Positions 17,960 to 28,075 of a stretch of DNA of 64,000 nt are shown piece after piece. The number at the start of each line of letters is the position of its first letter. The first letter of the stretch is position 1. Position numbers and translations under genes: made by a program. Below the pieces are notes generated by a model. It was not told the DNA's origin. It saw nothing but the letters and a program-made list of their open reading frames with translations, and ran no database searches. Where the stretch lies: the NCBI GenBank assembly GCA_020846745.1, contig JADLDI010000043.1, forward strand, positions 1-64,000, given 5' to 3'. The DNA is from Bryobacterales bacterium. GTDB lineage: Bacteria; Acidobacteriota; Terriglobia; Bryobacterales; Bryobacteraceae.

Positions 17960-19936
17960 TCACACCAACATCCCCTTTACATCTACCACCGCCTCAGTAA
18001 TCTGCCCCAGGTAGCGTCCATCACACACCACATCCGCGGCAATCGCGAATCGCGGAGCCGGAGCGGCCCAGTCCTTTGGGATCGACACTTTGATCGTTGC
18101 CGTCGTCTTCCCGCGGGCCGGTACCGTCAACTTCACCGTGTCGGGCGTGACGCTCCATTCTGAGGGGCCGATCAGTCCCGCTTCGATCTTCATGGGCGAG
18201 TTCTTGTAATTCTGCACATGGATGGTTATGTCCTGCGCCTCGCCTGGACCGATCAGGATCTGATACGGGTACAGCCGCACCCACGACGGGTCGAGTCCAA
18301 AGTCGGTCTGGCCTTCCGGGAGTACATCGAAGAAGAACTGCTGTTGTTTGCGGAACTTCTGCTCGGTAGCCAGCAGAATGGACCGGTCTACCGGATACGC
18401 TTTCCCGTGACCGGGGCAGATCATGTTGGGTTCACGCTCGATCATGTTGCGCACCGATTTCAGGTGCGAGTCGTTTTCGACGTGATTGCGGAAGATAAGG
18501 TTGTGACGCAGCGTGCCGTCCTGCAGCGGGTTCGGGAAGAAGGCATCGCCGGTGAACGCGACCTTTTGCCCGTCGATGGTCGTGAATAGCGCCATCTGGT
18601 ATTCGGTATGGCCCGGCGAGTGTTTGATCTCGAACTCATACTCTTCCCACTTGAACCGCTCGCCGTCTTTGAACGCGCGGCTCACCTTGAACGGTTCGCC
18701 AAGGATGCACCCCAAGTTGTAGCCTCGGGGATTCTCAAACACGTCGACCATGTTTTCGTAACACCAGACCTTCGTGTTGTGATGCCGGATCAGGTGCGGA
18801 AACCCGTTCATGTGATCGTCGTGCATGTGGCTGGGCATCGCCACATCCACCGACTTCAGGCCGTAGTCGCGTTTCAGTCGCTCAATGTTGTGTTCAACAA
18901 ACCGGATGCGGTGCGTGGGCGCCGTCGCGCGTTCGAAGTTGCCGAAGTGGATACCCGAGGCTGAGCCATAATCGATGAACAGCGCCTTGCCGGAATTCGA
19001 CAGCAGCGCATAAAAGGACGATGTCGTCTGGAAGTGGCAGATCAGGTGCGGCGTCACCGCATAGGGCATGCCTTCTTCCGAAGGGGCATTGCCGGTTTGG
19101 AACCGGTAGTATGCCGTCAGTTTCTCGATGGTCTGGCGTATACCGGCGCCCGGGTCCGGCAGCGGTTCACCGTGCGATGGGCACAGCAGTTCCGGTTTCA
19201 TTTCGGCTAATCGCGCCAGCGAATAGATCCCTAAATCGATGCCCTCGCTACCACCGTAGTTCACCTGGGTGTCGTAGAGGTTCTGGATCTTTCCCGGCGC
19301 GTACATCAGGTCGCCGGAGAATGCCGTCTTCTTCCCATCGATCGTTGCCACCAGCGTGATCGAGCCTAGCGTGTGCCCCGGCGTAGGTAGGACGTAGAAG
19401 TCGAGGTTCTGCCACTTGAACGTCGAATAGTCCTGCAGCACCTTCGCCACCGGAATGTTCTCGGTTAGCGTGTTGAAGTCGTTCCGTACGTAATAGAGGT
19501 GGAATATACGGCGATTGCGCCAGAAGTTCTGGGCATCCGCAAACAGGTGGCTTTCGTGCGCGGGGACCGCAATCGCGATCTTGCGTGCCGCGGCTTTGTG
19601 ATCGCCCTGGCACTGGTCGCGGTGGTGGTGTGTGTGCAGAATCCAGTCCACCTGGGTTATTCCCATCCTGTTCAAGTGGTCCAAAACCTTACCTGATCCA
19701 AAATCGATCAAGACCGCCCGTGTCCCGGATTTGACGATGTAAACGCTGCACGTATCTTCGAACCGGTACAGATTGTCAGAGATCCTGACGGGGGCGCCGC
19801 CGGGCGCGAACTTCGTTTGGCGAAAGGGCTTCGCCTGTTTTTCGGTGGTGGCAGGCGCCGGGGCGGCTGCGGCAGGGGTAGCGGCGAGGGAGGCTGATTT
19901 CAGGAACTGGCGGCGGGAGTTGTGGGACATGGCCAT
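17960..19936 (-). CDS. Tat-exported protein with two tandem metallo-beta-lactamase-fold domains
   Basis: MSHNSRRQFLKSASLAA signal. Domain 1 DWILHTHHHRDQCQGD...LPTPGHTLGS; domain 2 DVAMPSHMHDDHMNGFPHL...KHSPGHTEYQMALF...CPGHG. Confidence 0.85.
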   Translation of the reverse strand: MAMSHNSRRQFLKSASLAATPAAAAPAPATTEKQAKPFRQTKFAPGGAPVRISDNLYRFEDTCSVYIVKSGTRAVLIDFGSGKVLDHLNRMGITQVDWILHTHHHRDQCQGDHKAAARKIAIAVPAHESHLFADAQNFWRNRRIFHLYYVRNDFNTLTENIPVAKVLQDYSTFKWQNLDFYVLPTPGHTLGSITLVATIDGKKTAFSGDLMYAPGKIQNLYDTQVNYGGSEGIDLGIYSLARLAEMKPELLCPSHGEPLPDPGAGIRQTIEKLTAYYRFQTGNAPSEEGMPYAVTPHLICHFQTTSSFYALLSNSGKALFIDYGSASGIHFGNFERATAPTHRIRFVEHNIERLKRDYGLKSVDVAMPSHMHDDHMNGFPHLIRHHNTKVWCYENMVDVFENPRGYNLGCILGEPFKVSRAFKDGERFKWEEYEFEIKHSPGHTEYQMALFTTIDGQKVAFTGDAFFPNPLQDGTLRHNLIFRNHVENDSHLKSVRNMIEREPNMICPGHGKAYPVDRSILLATEQKFRKQQQFFFDVLPEGQTDFGLDPSWVRLYPYQILIGPGEAQDITIHVQNYKNSPMKIEAGLIGPSEWSVTPDTVKLTVPARGKTTATIKVSIPKDWAAPAPRFAIAADVVCDGRYLGQITEAVVDVKGMLV

Positions 19937-20054
19937 ATAGTAGTCCCGTGAGCGGCCGGAGGGAAGGGCGGGTGCGAAGTTCCTGGGTGCGGAGATGCAC
20001 CGCAACTAACCTCATCGGCGGTCTGCTAATCTAGTGATAAGGTATATTTTATCC

Positions 20055-20282
20055 ATGGCAAAGCCCGCATTTGCGACCGGCGCGCAGGTTGAGCACCCCA
20101 AGTTCGGACTTGGCAGCGTAATTTCCTGCAATGACGAACATATCGTGATCAAATTCGACGATCACGGCGAAAAGAAGTTCGTGTCGTCGATCGCGGTCCC
20201 GAACCTGAAGAAGAGCGACCGTCAGCCACCCGCCGAAAAGAAGCGGGGCGGCAAGAAGAAAGCCGCCACCCCGGCATCGTAG
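20055..20282 (+). CDS. Small stand-alone UvrD C-terminal/Tudor-like domain protein
   Basis: MAKPAFATGAQVEHPKFGLGSVISCNDEHIVIKFDDHGEKKFVSSIAVPNLKK resembles the C-terminal DNA/RNAP-binding domain of UvrD/PcrA; Lys-rich tail. Confidence 0.65.
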   Translation: MAKPAFATGAQVEHPKFGLGSVISCNDEHIVIKFDDHGEKKFVSSIAVPNLKKSDRQPPAEKKRGGKKKAATPAS

Positions 20283-20296
20283 AGTCGCGGTCCGGC

Positions 20297-21328
20297 TTAG
20301 GGCTGGATAATCACCTTCATCAATCCCGCTTCTTTGCCGTACAGGCGCTCGAACCAAGACGGTCCCTCGAGCAGCGGAGCTTTCGCCGAAATGATGGGGT
20401 CGACCTGAATGGCCCCGCGCGCCAACAGATCGATACACTGCGGATACTCACCATTCGACGCGCATGATCCATAGAGCGTAATCTCACGAGTCACCACCAC
20501 CTGCAGCGGTAACTCCACCTGCGGGGTAATGTTGCCAATCAACGACACGCTGCCGCCCTTGCGGATCGCACCCAGACAGGCCTTGATCGGCGAGGTCGCG
20601 CCCACGGCGTCCACCGCGCAATCCGCACCCGTGCCATCAGTAAGCGCGAGTACCTCTTTGGTGATGTCGTCGCGCTTGGGGTTGAAAGCATAGTCGGCGC
20701 CCAACTGCTTGGCCAATTCGAGCTTGTTGTCTTCGAGATCCACCGCGATGATCTTGCCCGCGCCCGAATTTCGGAGCACCTGCACCACCAGCAAACCGAT
20801 CATGCCGGAGCCGACAACCACCGCCGAATCGCCCAAACGTAGCGGCAATCGGCCCACGCCGTGCACCGCCACGGAGATGGCTTCGATCATCGCGGCGTGT
20901 TCAAACGGAACCGATTCGGGCAGCTTGTAGGAGATGCGGGCGGGTACGGTGACGTACTCGGCGAAGGCGCCGTGACGGCGGAAGTCCGGTGTGGAAACGC
21001 CCAGGACCTGGCGGTTGTCGCACAGGTTGATCTGCCCGCGGCAGCAGAATTTGCAGCAACCGCACGACACGGTCGAGTCGAACGTGACCCGGTCGCCGGC
21101 GGCGAAGTTCTTCACGTTTGCGCCGACAGCCTCTACCACGCCGGCCGCTTCGTGTCCCATCACGATCGGAGGAAGGCGGCGTCCGGTGGAACCGTCGTAG
21201 CCGTGCACGTCCGACCCGCAGATGCCGCACGCCTTCACGCGAACCAGCAGATCGTCTGGTCCGTAGCCCGGCACCGGCATATCGGCCACTTCGAGCGACC
21301 TATATTCCCGCATCAAGAGCGCTTTCAT
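20297..21328 (-). CDS. Zinc-dependent medium-chain alcohol/polyol dehydrogenase
   Basis: CGICGSDVHGYDG, GHEAAGVVEAVG, structural Zn CGCCKFCCRGQINLC, Rossmann VVGSGMIGLLVVQVL. Confidence 0.92.
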   Translation of the reverse strand: MKALLMREYRSLEVADMPVPGYGPDDLLVRVKACGICGSDVHGYDGSTGRRLPPIVMGHEAAGVVEAVGANVKNFAAGDRVTFDSTVSCGCCKFCCRGQINLCDNRQVLGVSTPDFRRHGAFAEYVTVPARISYKLPESVPFEHAAMIEAISVAVHGVGRLPLRLGDSAVVVGSGMIGLLVVQVLRNSGAGKIIAVDLEDNKLELAKQLGADYAFNPKRDDITKEVLALTDGTGADCAVDAVGATSPIKACLGAIRKGGSVSLIGNITPQVELPLQVVVTREITLYGSCASNGEYPQCIDLLARGAIQVDPIISAKAPLLEGPSWFERLYGKEAGLMKVIIQP

Positions 21329-21392
21329 AATCCCTCAGGATATCGAAGTGGCGGTAAGATCCGAAAAATGCCCTTTGTGGCCCGTGGACGCA

Positions 21393-21425
21393 GCTTCCGA
21401 CTCCTGACTCCCGACTTATGACTCC
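21393..21425. repeat. Degenerate (T)CCGACTCCTGACT-type simple repeat
   Basis: gcttccgactcctgactcccgacttatgactcc, similar to cttctgtctcctgacttctcgcttctgactcct at 391-423. Confidence 0.45.
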
Positions 21426-21449
21426 GCAAGACGCCCACGTCCACTCATC

Positions 21450-24400
21450 TCAAAAGATGTACTTCAGGCCGAACTGCACCACGCGTTCGGTCTGGCGGAA
21501 GCCGAAGTCGCTCGCCGAGGTGACCTTGCCGGCGGTGGGGTTTAGGATGCGCCCGGCCGCATCGCGAACGGCGGGCTGCAATACCGGATCGTCAAACTGG
21601 GCGTGGTTGAAGAAGTTGAACAACTCCGCGCGGAACTGCACCCGGTGGCGTTCGGTGAGATAGAAGTTCTTCGAGAAGTTGACGTCCCAGTTATTAACGC
21701 CGCTGCCCTGAATGATGCCCTTGCCGGCATTGCCGAAGCGCCCGGGCGTGGCGTTGGCGATGGCCTCGGTGTCGAACCAGCGGTCGATGGTGCGGTCGCC
21801 TCGCGACAGGTTGGGATTGCGCAGCACGTCGGGCCGCGTGCCGGTGTTCTGGACGTTGAAGTTGCCGGGGGTGAGGTAGGCGCCGACGTAGGCGGTCCAC
21901 ACCGGGGCAATCTGCCAACCGCCCAGGAGCAGACGAAGAGGTAACCGCGAACTCTTGAAAATCGGCGGTTCGTAGACGGCGCTGAAGTTCAGTTGGTGCG
22001 GCCGGTCGAAGACCGCAGGCCCTTTGTTGTCTTTCAAATTGCGGATGGTATTGGGCCCAAACGAGCCGGCGCCGACGGCGATACCGACGGTGGTCGCCTC
22101 AACGTCCGTCAACGTTTTAGAGAATGTGTAGTTGGTGAGGAAGGTCAGGCCGTTGGAATACCGGCGTTCCAGGCGCGTGGTGAGGGCGTGGTAGTTGCCG
22201 GCAGCGCGCGATTCGAGCACGTTGACGGCGGCCAGGTTGGGCCACGGGAAAATCTGCCGGAAATCGGGCGGCTGGGGCGGGTTGGGAAAGATTTCGTTGT
22301 AGTTGAGCTGTGTGCCGAGGCGCGTGCTTTTCGAGCCGCGATAGGCCACTTCCCACAGCGTATTCTTGGTGACCAGTTTCTGAATGCTGAGGTTCCACTG
22401 CTGCACATAGGCATCGCGGAAGTTGCGATCGACGCCGGCGCGCGTCTGGTTGGCCAAACGGTCTGCGCCGACCAGCGGAGCGTCGGCGGTGAATTCAGGC
22501 AGAGGACTCGTTGTGCTGGCGGGCCGATACACGCGAGTGACCTGGAAGGCAAACGGGTCCTGGAAGCCGCGTGAACGGAAGTCGCCGCCGATCGGCGGGT
22601 TGTAGTAGATGCCGTACGCGCCGCGGACCACCAACGAATCGTTGCCGAGTGCGCGCCACGCAAAACCGAACCGCGGACCGAAGTTATTGCGGTCGGGATT
22701 CATGAGGCTGCGTGGTGTGCCGTTCTGGCCCGGCAGCAACTGCTGGCCCGTGTTGAGGTCGAATGTGGCGATGCGGTCGAACAGGTCGATCGGTTTGCCG
22801 AAGTATTCCCAACGGAGACCGATGTTGAGCGTGAGGTTGGGGTTAACGCGCCAATCGTCCTGCACATACAGGCCAAGGTTGGAGTAGCGCATACGCTGCT
22901 CGTAGGGAGTCGTCTGGACGTTGTAGGTGGCGGGATAGCCCAACAACAGGTCGGCGATCGCCGCCTGGCGTGTTGGCGTGCCGACTGGAACAGGACTGGT
23001 GTAGACCCCGGTGAATGCGTAGTTGCCGTTCGGGGCGCCCCACTGCGTGGAGTTCAACTGCTTGCGTTGATAGGTGCCGCCCATCTTGACCGTGTGCTTG
23101 CCGAGCATGAGCGACAGGTTGTCCACCACCTGCGCCGATTGCGTAATCCACTGGAAGAACGCGTTGTTTGTGGAAAAGCCGGCCTGTGGGAAGCCTGAGA
23201 TGGTGACGGCGGGAGCGCCATAGGTGAGCGGCTGCGTGGGCACGCCCTGAATGCCCAACTCCTTCACCCAATCGCGCTTGAACGAATCGTCGGAGTTGCG
23301 GATGCGGTTCATGCGGACAAACCCGACGTTCACCTCATTCACAATGCGCGAACTGAAAATGTGCGTGTCGCCGAGCGTGTGCTGAACGTGGCGCTCGGTC
23401 TGTACCGCGTCGTACTTGAACGTCTGTGTCAGCGCCTGGCCGGGACCGATGTCGCTCGGCTCGTTCACCGTAGTGCGCCAGAACAGGTTGTTGGCATTCG
23501 ACAGGCGGTGGTCGACGCGGAACGACGGTACCGAGAAGTCGAACTTGCGCAGCGGAGCGTTGACGTAGTTACGCGCCGGGTCGGTGCTGTTGGCAACCGG
23601 GTAGAGAGCCAAAAGCCCACGCCCAACGGAGCTGATGCGGCTTTCAGGAATTCGATTATTGGGGAACGGCGTCTTGGTGAACGGGTCAACCACTGGGGTG
23701 ACGACGTTGCTGAAGTCGCCCGTCCGTTCCTGGGCCGTAGGAACGATGGCCGTGCTGGTGGTGCCATTGCGCTGGCGCTGCCACTCCCAGCTGAAAAGGA
23801 AAAACGTCCGGTCTTTGCCGTTATAGATCTTCGGGATCAGTACCGGGCCGTTGCCCACGAAACCGAACTGGTTGCGCTTGTTGGGGGCCGAGCGCCCGGT
23901 TACGTCGAAGAAGTTGCGTGAATCGAAGCGGTCATTCCTCAGGAACTCGAAAGCGGAGCCGTGAAAGTCGTTAGTGCCGCGGCGGGTGACGACGTTGACG
24001 AAAGCGCCGGAGTTGCCGCCGAACTCGGCCGAGGCGCCTGAGGTCAACACGCGGAACTCGGCCACCGATTCGAGCGAGGGGATCGCGTAGGGGTAGTTGT
24101 TCAACTCCATGCCGCTGATCTCAATTCCGTCGACGATCACGGTGCTGGTGTTGTCGCGCTGCCCGCCCGCGGAAAACGCGGGTCCGTAGTTGGCCTGGCG
24201 CTGTGTCGCGCTGGCGCGTCCGGCGGTGACAATGCCGGACGACAGAAACGCCAGTTGCATGAAGTTGCGGCCGTTGAGCGGCAGTTCGCGCACGCGCTTC
24301 TCGTCGATCACCTGCGCCAGACTGGCTTCGCTCGCCTGTACCTGCGCGGCGGACGCTTCAACCGTCACCGCTTCACTCACTTGCCCCACCGTCAGTTTCA

Positions 24401-24710
24401 AGTCGAGTTGTAGGGTTTGCGCCACCGTTAGCTGCACGTCTTTGATCTCTTCGCGCTTGAAGCCCGCCATTTCCACGACAAGCTTGTAACTGCCGCGGGG
24501 CAGCGCCCGGAATTCGTAAATGCCGGAAGGATTCGTCATCTGGTCGCGCGTCTGATTTGTCTCCTCCTGCGTGAGAGACACTTTGGCGCCCGCTACGGCA
24601 GCGCCGCTTGAGTCCGTGATCGAACCTGAAATGACACCACTGGCTGTTTGGGCCGCTAGCGGCGCCAAACTGATGAGAGAAAATAGTACCAAAGCGGATA
24701 TTGTTCGCAT
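21450..24710 (-). CDS. Oar-like TonB-dependent receptor with N-terminal carboxypeptidase-regulatory-like domain
   Basis: Signal peptide, SGVISGSITDSSGAAVAGAKVSLTQEETNQTRD, plug-like RELPLNGRNFMQLAFLSSG...NTSTVIVDGIEISG, beta-barrel, C-terminal FGLKYIF. Confidence 0.93.
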   Translation of the reverse strand: MRTISALVLFSLISLAPLAAQTASGVISGSITDSSGAAVAGAKVSLTQEETNQTRDQMTNPSGIYEFRALPRGSYKLVVEMAGFKREEIKDVQLTVAQTLQLDLKLTVGQVSEAVTVEASAAQVQASEASLAQVIDEKRVRELPLNGRNFMQLAFLSSGIVTAGRASATQRQANYGPAFSAGGQRDNTSTVIVDGIEISGMELNNYPYAIPSLESVAEFRVLTSGASAEFGGNSGAFVNVVTRRGTNDFHGSAFEFLRNDRFDSRNFFDVTGRSAPNKRNQFGFVGNGPVLIPKIYNGKDRTFFLFSWEWQRQRNGTTSTAIVPTAQERTGDFSNVVTPVVDPFTKTPFPNNRIPESRISSVGRGLLALYPVANSTDPARNYVNAPLRKFDFSVPSFRVDHRLSNANNLFWRTTVNEPSDIGPGQALTQTFKYDAVQTERHVQHTLGDTHIFSSRIVNEVNVGFVRMNRIRNSDDSFKRDWVKELGIQGVPTQPLTYGAPAVTISGFPQAGFSTNNAFFQWITQSAQVVDNLSLMLGKHTVKMGGTYQRKQLNSTQWGAPNGNYAFTGVYTSPVPVGTPTRQAAIADLLLGYPATYNVQTTPYEQRMRYSNLGLYVQDDWRVNPNLTLNIGLRWEYFGKPIDLFDRIATFDLNTGQQLLPGQNGTPRSLMNPDRNNFGPRFGFAWRALGNDSLVVRGAYGIYYNPPIGGDFRSRGFQDPFAFQVTRVYRPASTTSPLPEFTADAPLVGADRLANQTRAGVDRNFRDAYVQQWNLSIQKLVTKNTLWEVAYRGSKSTRLGTQLNYNEIFPNPPQPPDFRQIFPWPNLAAVNVLESRAAGNYHALTTRLERRYSNGLTFLTNYTFSKTLTDVEATTVGIAVGAGSFGPNTIRNLKDNKGPAVFDRPHQLNFSAVYEPPIFKSSRLPLRLLLGGWQIAPVWTAYVGAYLTPGNFNVQNTGTRPDVLRNPNLSRGDRTIDRWFDTEAIANATPGRFGNAGKGIIQGSGVNNWDVNFSKNFYLTERHRVQFRAELFNFFNHAQFDDPVLQPAVRDAAGRILNPTAGKVTSASDFGFRQTERVVQFGLKYIF

Positions 24711-24960
24711 TCCCTTGCTAACTCCTGATCGCAATCGGTTAGGGTCTCACCCGCGACCCGACGGACGTCCACACGTGGAACGTACCGGGTAGCGGCCACT
24801 ATACACCAAACAGGAGATGTCGGTGAAGACGTGGGAAAGATTGTTTCGAGGCGCGCCGCAATCAAACACCGTACGATCCACGGCGACAGCAAGCGGGACA
24901 TAGCGCACCACGTCGAAATGTCCCCGCCGGACTCATCCCACCTGAGCGAGGATAGTCCTT

Positions 24961-26271
24961 ATGAAGCGAAGAGAGTTTGTCGCCGGTCCGCTGGCGGTCT
25001 CCGCCGTGGCCGGTAGTTCCGTAATGGCGCAAGCAACACCGGTGTACGACACGGTGCTCAAGGGTGGGCATGTGATCGACCTGGCGAACCAGATCAATCA
25101 GCCGATGGATGTGGCGGTGCTTGACGGCAAGATTGCGAAGGTCGACCGCAACATTCCGGGTTCGGCGGCGAAGAAGGCGGTGAACGTTGCCGGCTATTAC
25201 GTCACGCCGGGGCTGATCGATCTGCATATCTGCTGCTTCTACACGCGGCTCGACCTGACCCCTTCAGTAATTGCGGACCACCATTGCCTGCCTTCAGGTG
25301 TAACTACGACCTGTGACGGGGGCACCGCCGGGGCGGACAGCTTTGAGGATTTCAAGAAGATTATCGGCCGCTCGAAGATGCGCATCCTCTCGTTTCTCAA
25401 TATCGCCGCGCCGGGCGCCCAAGCGGGAGGAGCGGAGCAGGACCCGGCGCAGTTCAAGGTGCAACTGGCGGCCGAGACCGCAAAAAAGTATCCGCAGTTG
25501 ATTGTCGGGTTCAAAACCGGGCACTATGGCGGCAAGTTCAGTGAGACGCGCCCCCCGTGGGCGTCGATGGATGCGGTGCTCGAAGCAGGCCGGTTAACCA
25601 ATCTGCCCATTTTGGCGGACTTCACGCCGCAGCCGGCGCAGGGTAAATTCCCCGCGAGAAGCTATCGCGAGTTTCTGCTCGAAAAGATGCGGCCAGGCGA
25701 CATCGTGACACACTGCCTGGCAGACCGGTATGCGTTTCTGCAGGCCGATGGCACGCTCAATCCGGACGTGAACAAAGCGCGGGCGCGCGGCGTAAAGTTC
25801 GATTTGGGGCATGCGGCCGGCAGTTTTTCGTTCCGCCGCGTGATCCCCGCTATTGAACAGGGCTTCATCCCCGATTCAATTAGCGCCGACTTGTTCGCCG
25901 ACACGCCCTACACCGTCGGCATCAACCTCGCTTACGTGATGTCGAAGTTCCTGGCCTTGGGTGTGCCGTTTGAAGAAATCCTCCGCCGCACGACCGTATT
26001 TCCCGCGCAGATGATCAAGCGACCGGAACTCGGCAATCTCAGCGTCGGCTCCACCGCCGATGTGGCCGTATTGGAGATCCGGAAAGGCAAGTTTGCCTAC
26101 CTCGGATCGTTCGGCGGCAAGGTGGAAGGCAACCGGAAGATCGAATGCGTGATGACGATGGTCGGCGGCAAAATCCTCTACGACCATCCGTATGGCTTGA
26201 GCGTGCCCAATTGGAAAGACATTCCCAAGGATTCGAAGTATTGGGCGGATACGACCCAACAGAAGTTTTGA
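24961..26271 (+). CDS. Exported amidohydrolase/dihydroorotase-like metallohydrolase
   Basis: MKRREFVAGPLAVSAVAGSS signal, YDTVLKGGHVIDLANQI, VTPGLIDLHICC, VTHCLADRY, GNLSVGSTADVAVLEI. Confidence 0.85.
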   Translation: MKRREFVAGPLAVSAVAGSSVMAQATPVYDTVLKGGHVIDLANQINQPMDVAVLDGKIAKVDRNIPGSAAKKAVNVAGYYVTPGLIDLHICCFYTRLDLTPSVIADHHCLPSGVTTTCDGGTAGADSFEDFKKIIGRSKMRILSFLNIAAPGAQAGGAEQDPAQFKVQLAAETAKKYPQLIVGFKTGHYGGKFSETRPPWASMDAVLEAGRLTNLPILADFTPQPAQGKFPARSYREFLLEKMRPGDIVTHCLADRYAFLQADGTLNPDVNKARARGVKFDLGHAAGSFSFRRVIPAIEQGFIPDSISADLFADTPYTVGINLAYVMSKFLALGVPFEEILRRTTVFPAQMIKRPELGNLSVGSTADVAVLEIRKGKFAYLGSFGGKVEGNRKIECVMTMVGGKILYDHPYGLSVPNWKDIPKDSKYWADTTQQKF

Positions 26272-26285
26272 GGCCGGCGTGTGCG

Positions 26286-27395
26286 TCACCCCCGCCACGC
26301 GTCGATGATCGTTTCGACTGCCGCGTAAACGCGGTCGCGGGCATCCACACGGTCGACTCCTTTTCCCAGCAGTTCGTCGTAGTTCGTGTGCCGGTGGCGA
26401 ACCGCGGCGCGCACCGCAAGGGTCAGGGCCTGTTCCTCCAGTTTGCGGCCGGCGGCGCTTCGCCCGACACGGCCGCTGCCGCGCTGAGCGGTGTGCTTTG
26501 CAATCTCCTGCACTTCGGCACGCGGGCACCTCGGAAACAGCGCCGCGATCTGCTTAGACATCTCTTCGACAAGAAGCCGGTCCTCTTTCTGGCGCCGCTC
26601 AGCGCCTCTTACTCGGGCAATCGCACGCTCCTCCGCATCTTCTTCGCAACTCGCCTCAGCCTTCTCGATAGCGGCGGGTTCGGCGAGAATGCCCTGGCGC
26701 TCGTACCGGTTTCGCGAGCGGCTGAACCGGACCACCGTGGCCACCTTGCTGCTGAACTTGGTGGCCCTTCGCGTGAGCGCGGTGTTGCCGGCCGGGAGAA
26801 ATTCCAGATCGTCCAGTTGCGCGCAAGCCAGGCACAACGGCTGGCCCGCTTCCATCATCAGGAACGACTCCTTGAAAATCTCCGTGCCGCATTCGGAGCA
26901 TTCGGAATCGCGAACAACCTGAAAAATCACGGCCCGCGGCGTCTCTTCCAGTTTTTCCTGCAGTTTGCGCTGCTTTTGTTCAGAAAGGACGGGCGACACA
27001 TAATGCGTGCGATAGTTGCGTTCGATGTCGCGGTCGCCGCTCGTGCTGAACTGCAGGTCGATCGAACCGCCGCGCGTGCGGCGAACGTAGCGGGTTTCGC
27101 TAGGCTTCAGCCCCTTGTCGCTGGCCCACGCGCGGAAGAACTTCATGGCGAGCGTGATTTTGTTCAGATTCGTCTGGATGACCTGTTCCAAAGGGCCGGC
27201 CTGCCCTCTTCGCCAGGCTTCGAGATTCGAATGTTGCAGCCAGCCGATACCGGTCAGCACATCAATGGCGGAGACGTAGTTATGATGGGCGAGCGCCGCT
27301 TCTGCGGCCACCGCCACGCGGTGCTCCAACTTCTCCTTAGGCGTATTCAACGAACGGCCGCCGCTTGTCTTCTTTGAATCGATTTCTGTTTCCAT
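26286..27395 (-). CDS. DUF2293-like protein
   Basis: C-terminal FPRCPRAEVQEIAKHTAQRGSGRVGRSAAGRKLEEQALTLAVRAAVRHRHTNYDELL; central CSECG...LCLAC zinc pairs. Confidence 0.75.
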   Translation of the reverse strand: METEIDSKKTSGGRSLNTPKEKLEHRVAVAAEAALAHHNYVSAIDVLTGIGWLQHSNLEAWRRGQAGPLEQVIQTNLNKITLAMKFFRAWASDKGLKPSETRYVRRTRGGSIDLQFSTSGDRDIERNYRTHYVSPVLSEQKQRKLQEKLEETPRAVIFQVVRDSECSECGTEIFKESFLMMEAGQPLCLACAQLDDLEFLPAGNTALTRRATKFSSKVATVVRFSRSRNRYERQGILAEPAAIEKAEASCEEDAEERAIARVRGAERRQKEDRLLVEEMSKQIAALFPRCPRAEVQEIAKHTAQRGSGRVGRSAAGRKLEEQALTLAVRAAVRHRHTNYDELLGKGVDRVDARDRVYAAVETIIDAWRG

Positions 27396-27444
27396 GACGG
27401 GCTCCCCTTACGTGTGCGCTTCCTAAAACGCATGATGCCACAGG

Positions 27445-28053
27445 TCAGGCGCCCACAAACCGGCACGACAGTTTCAATGCCGCCTCCAGGCGCCGCATAT
27501 ACTCGCGTGCCTGGATCTCAATTGCCCCCAAACTTCGTAAGTGCGGTGTCAGGTACTGCACCTCCAGTAGGTCGAACCCGCGCTCGCGCAGGCGAGTTAC
27601 TAAGTAGCTTAGGGCGGCCTTCGACATATCCCGCTCGCGGTGAAACTTCGATTCCGCGAAAAACGCGCCGCCGATCTGCACTCCGTAGACGCCGCCCGCC
27701 AACCGGTTGTCCATCCAAACCTCCACCGAATGCGCGTGGCCGCGGCGGTGCAGCTCTTCGTAAGTTTCACGGATTTCGTCGGTAATCCAGGTCTCGTGAC
27801 CATCGCGCTCGCCGCAGGCGCGGATCACATCGCCGAACGCGTCGTCGAAGCTGACCCGGAATCGCGCCTGGCGCAGCGTGCGTGCCAATGACCGCGACAC
27901 GTGAAATCCGTCGAGCGGAATAATCGCCCGCGGATTCGGCGAGTGCCAGGTGACGATACCGAAACCAGGGTTGCCCATCGGGAACAGTCCCTTCGCATAA
28001 TTCTCCAGCACCATCTCGGGCGTAACTTCCCGCGTGGCAAACCGTACGTCCAA
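27445..28053 (-). CDS. aat: Leucyl/phenylalanyl-tRNA--protein transferase
   Basis: YAKGLFPMGNPG...WHSPNPRAIIPLDGFHVSRSLARTLR, HAHSVEVWMDNRLAGGVYGVQIGGAFFAESKF. Confidence 0.92.
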   Translation of the reverse strand: MDVRFATREVTPEMVLENYAKGLFPMGNPGFGIVTWHSPNPRAIIPLDGFHVSRSLARTLRQARFRVSFDDAFGDVIRACGERDGHETWITDEIRETYEELHRRGHAHSVEVWMDNRLAGGVYGVQIGGAFFAESKFHRERDMSKAALSYLVTRLRERGFDLLEVQYLTPHLRSLGAIEIQAREYMRRLEAALKLSCRFVGA

Positions 28054-28075
28054 AACTGCTTACCCCAAAACGATC

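Noticed and set aside
26145-27377. 410-aa plus-strand ORF
   Set aside because: Antisense to the DUF2293-like gene; no RBS or recognisable domain.
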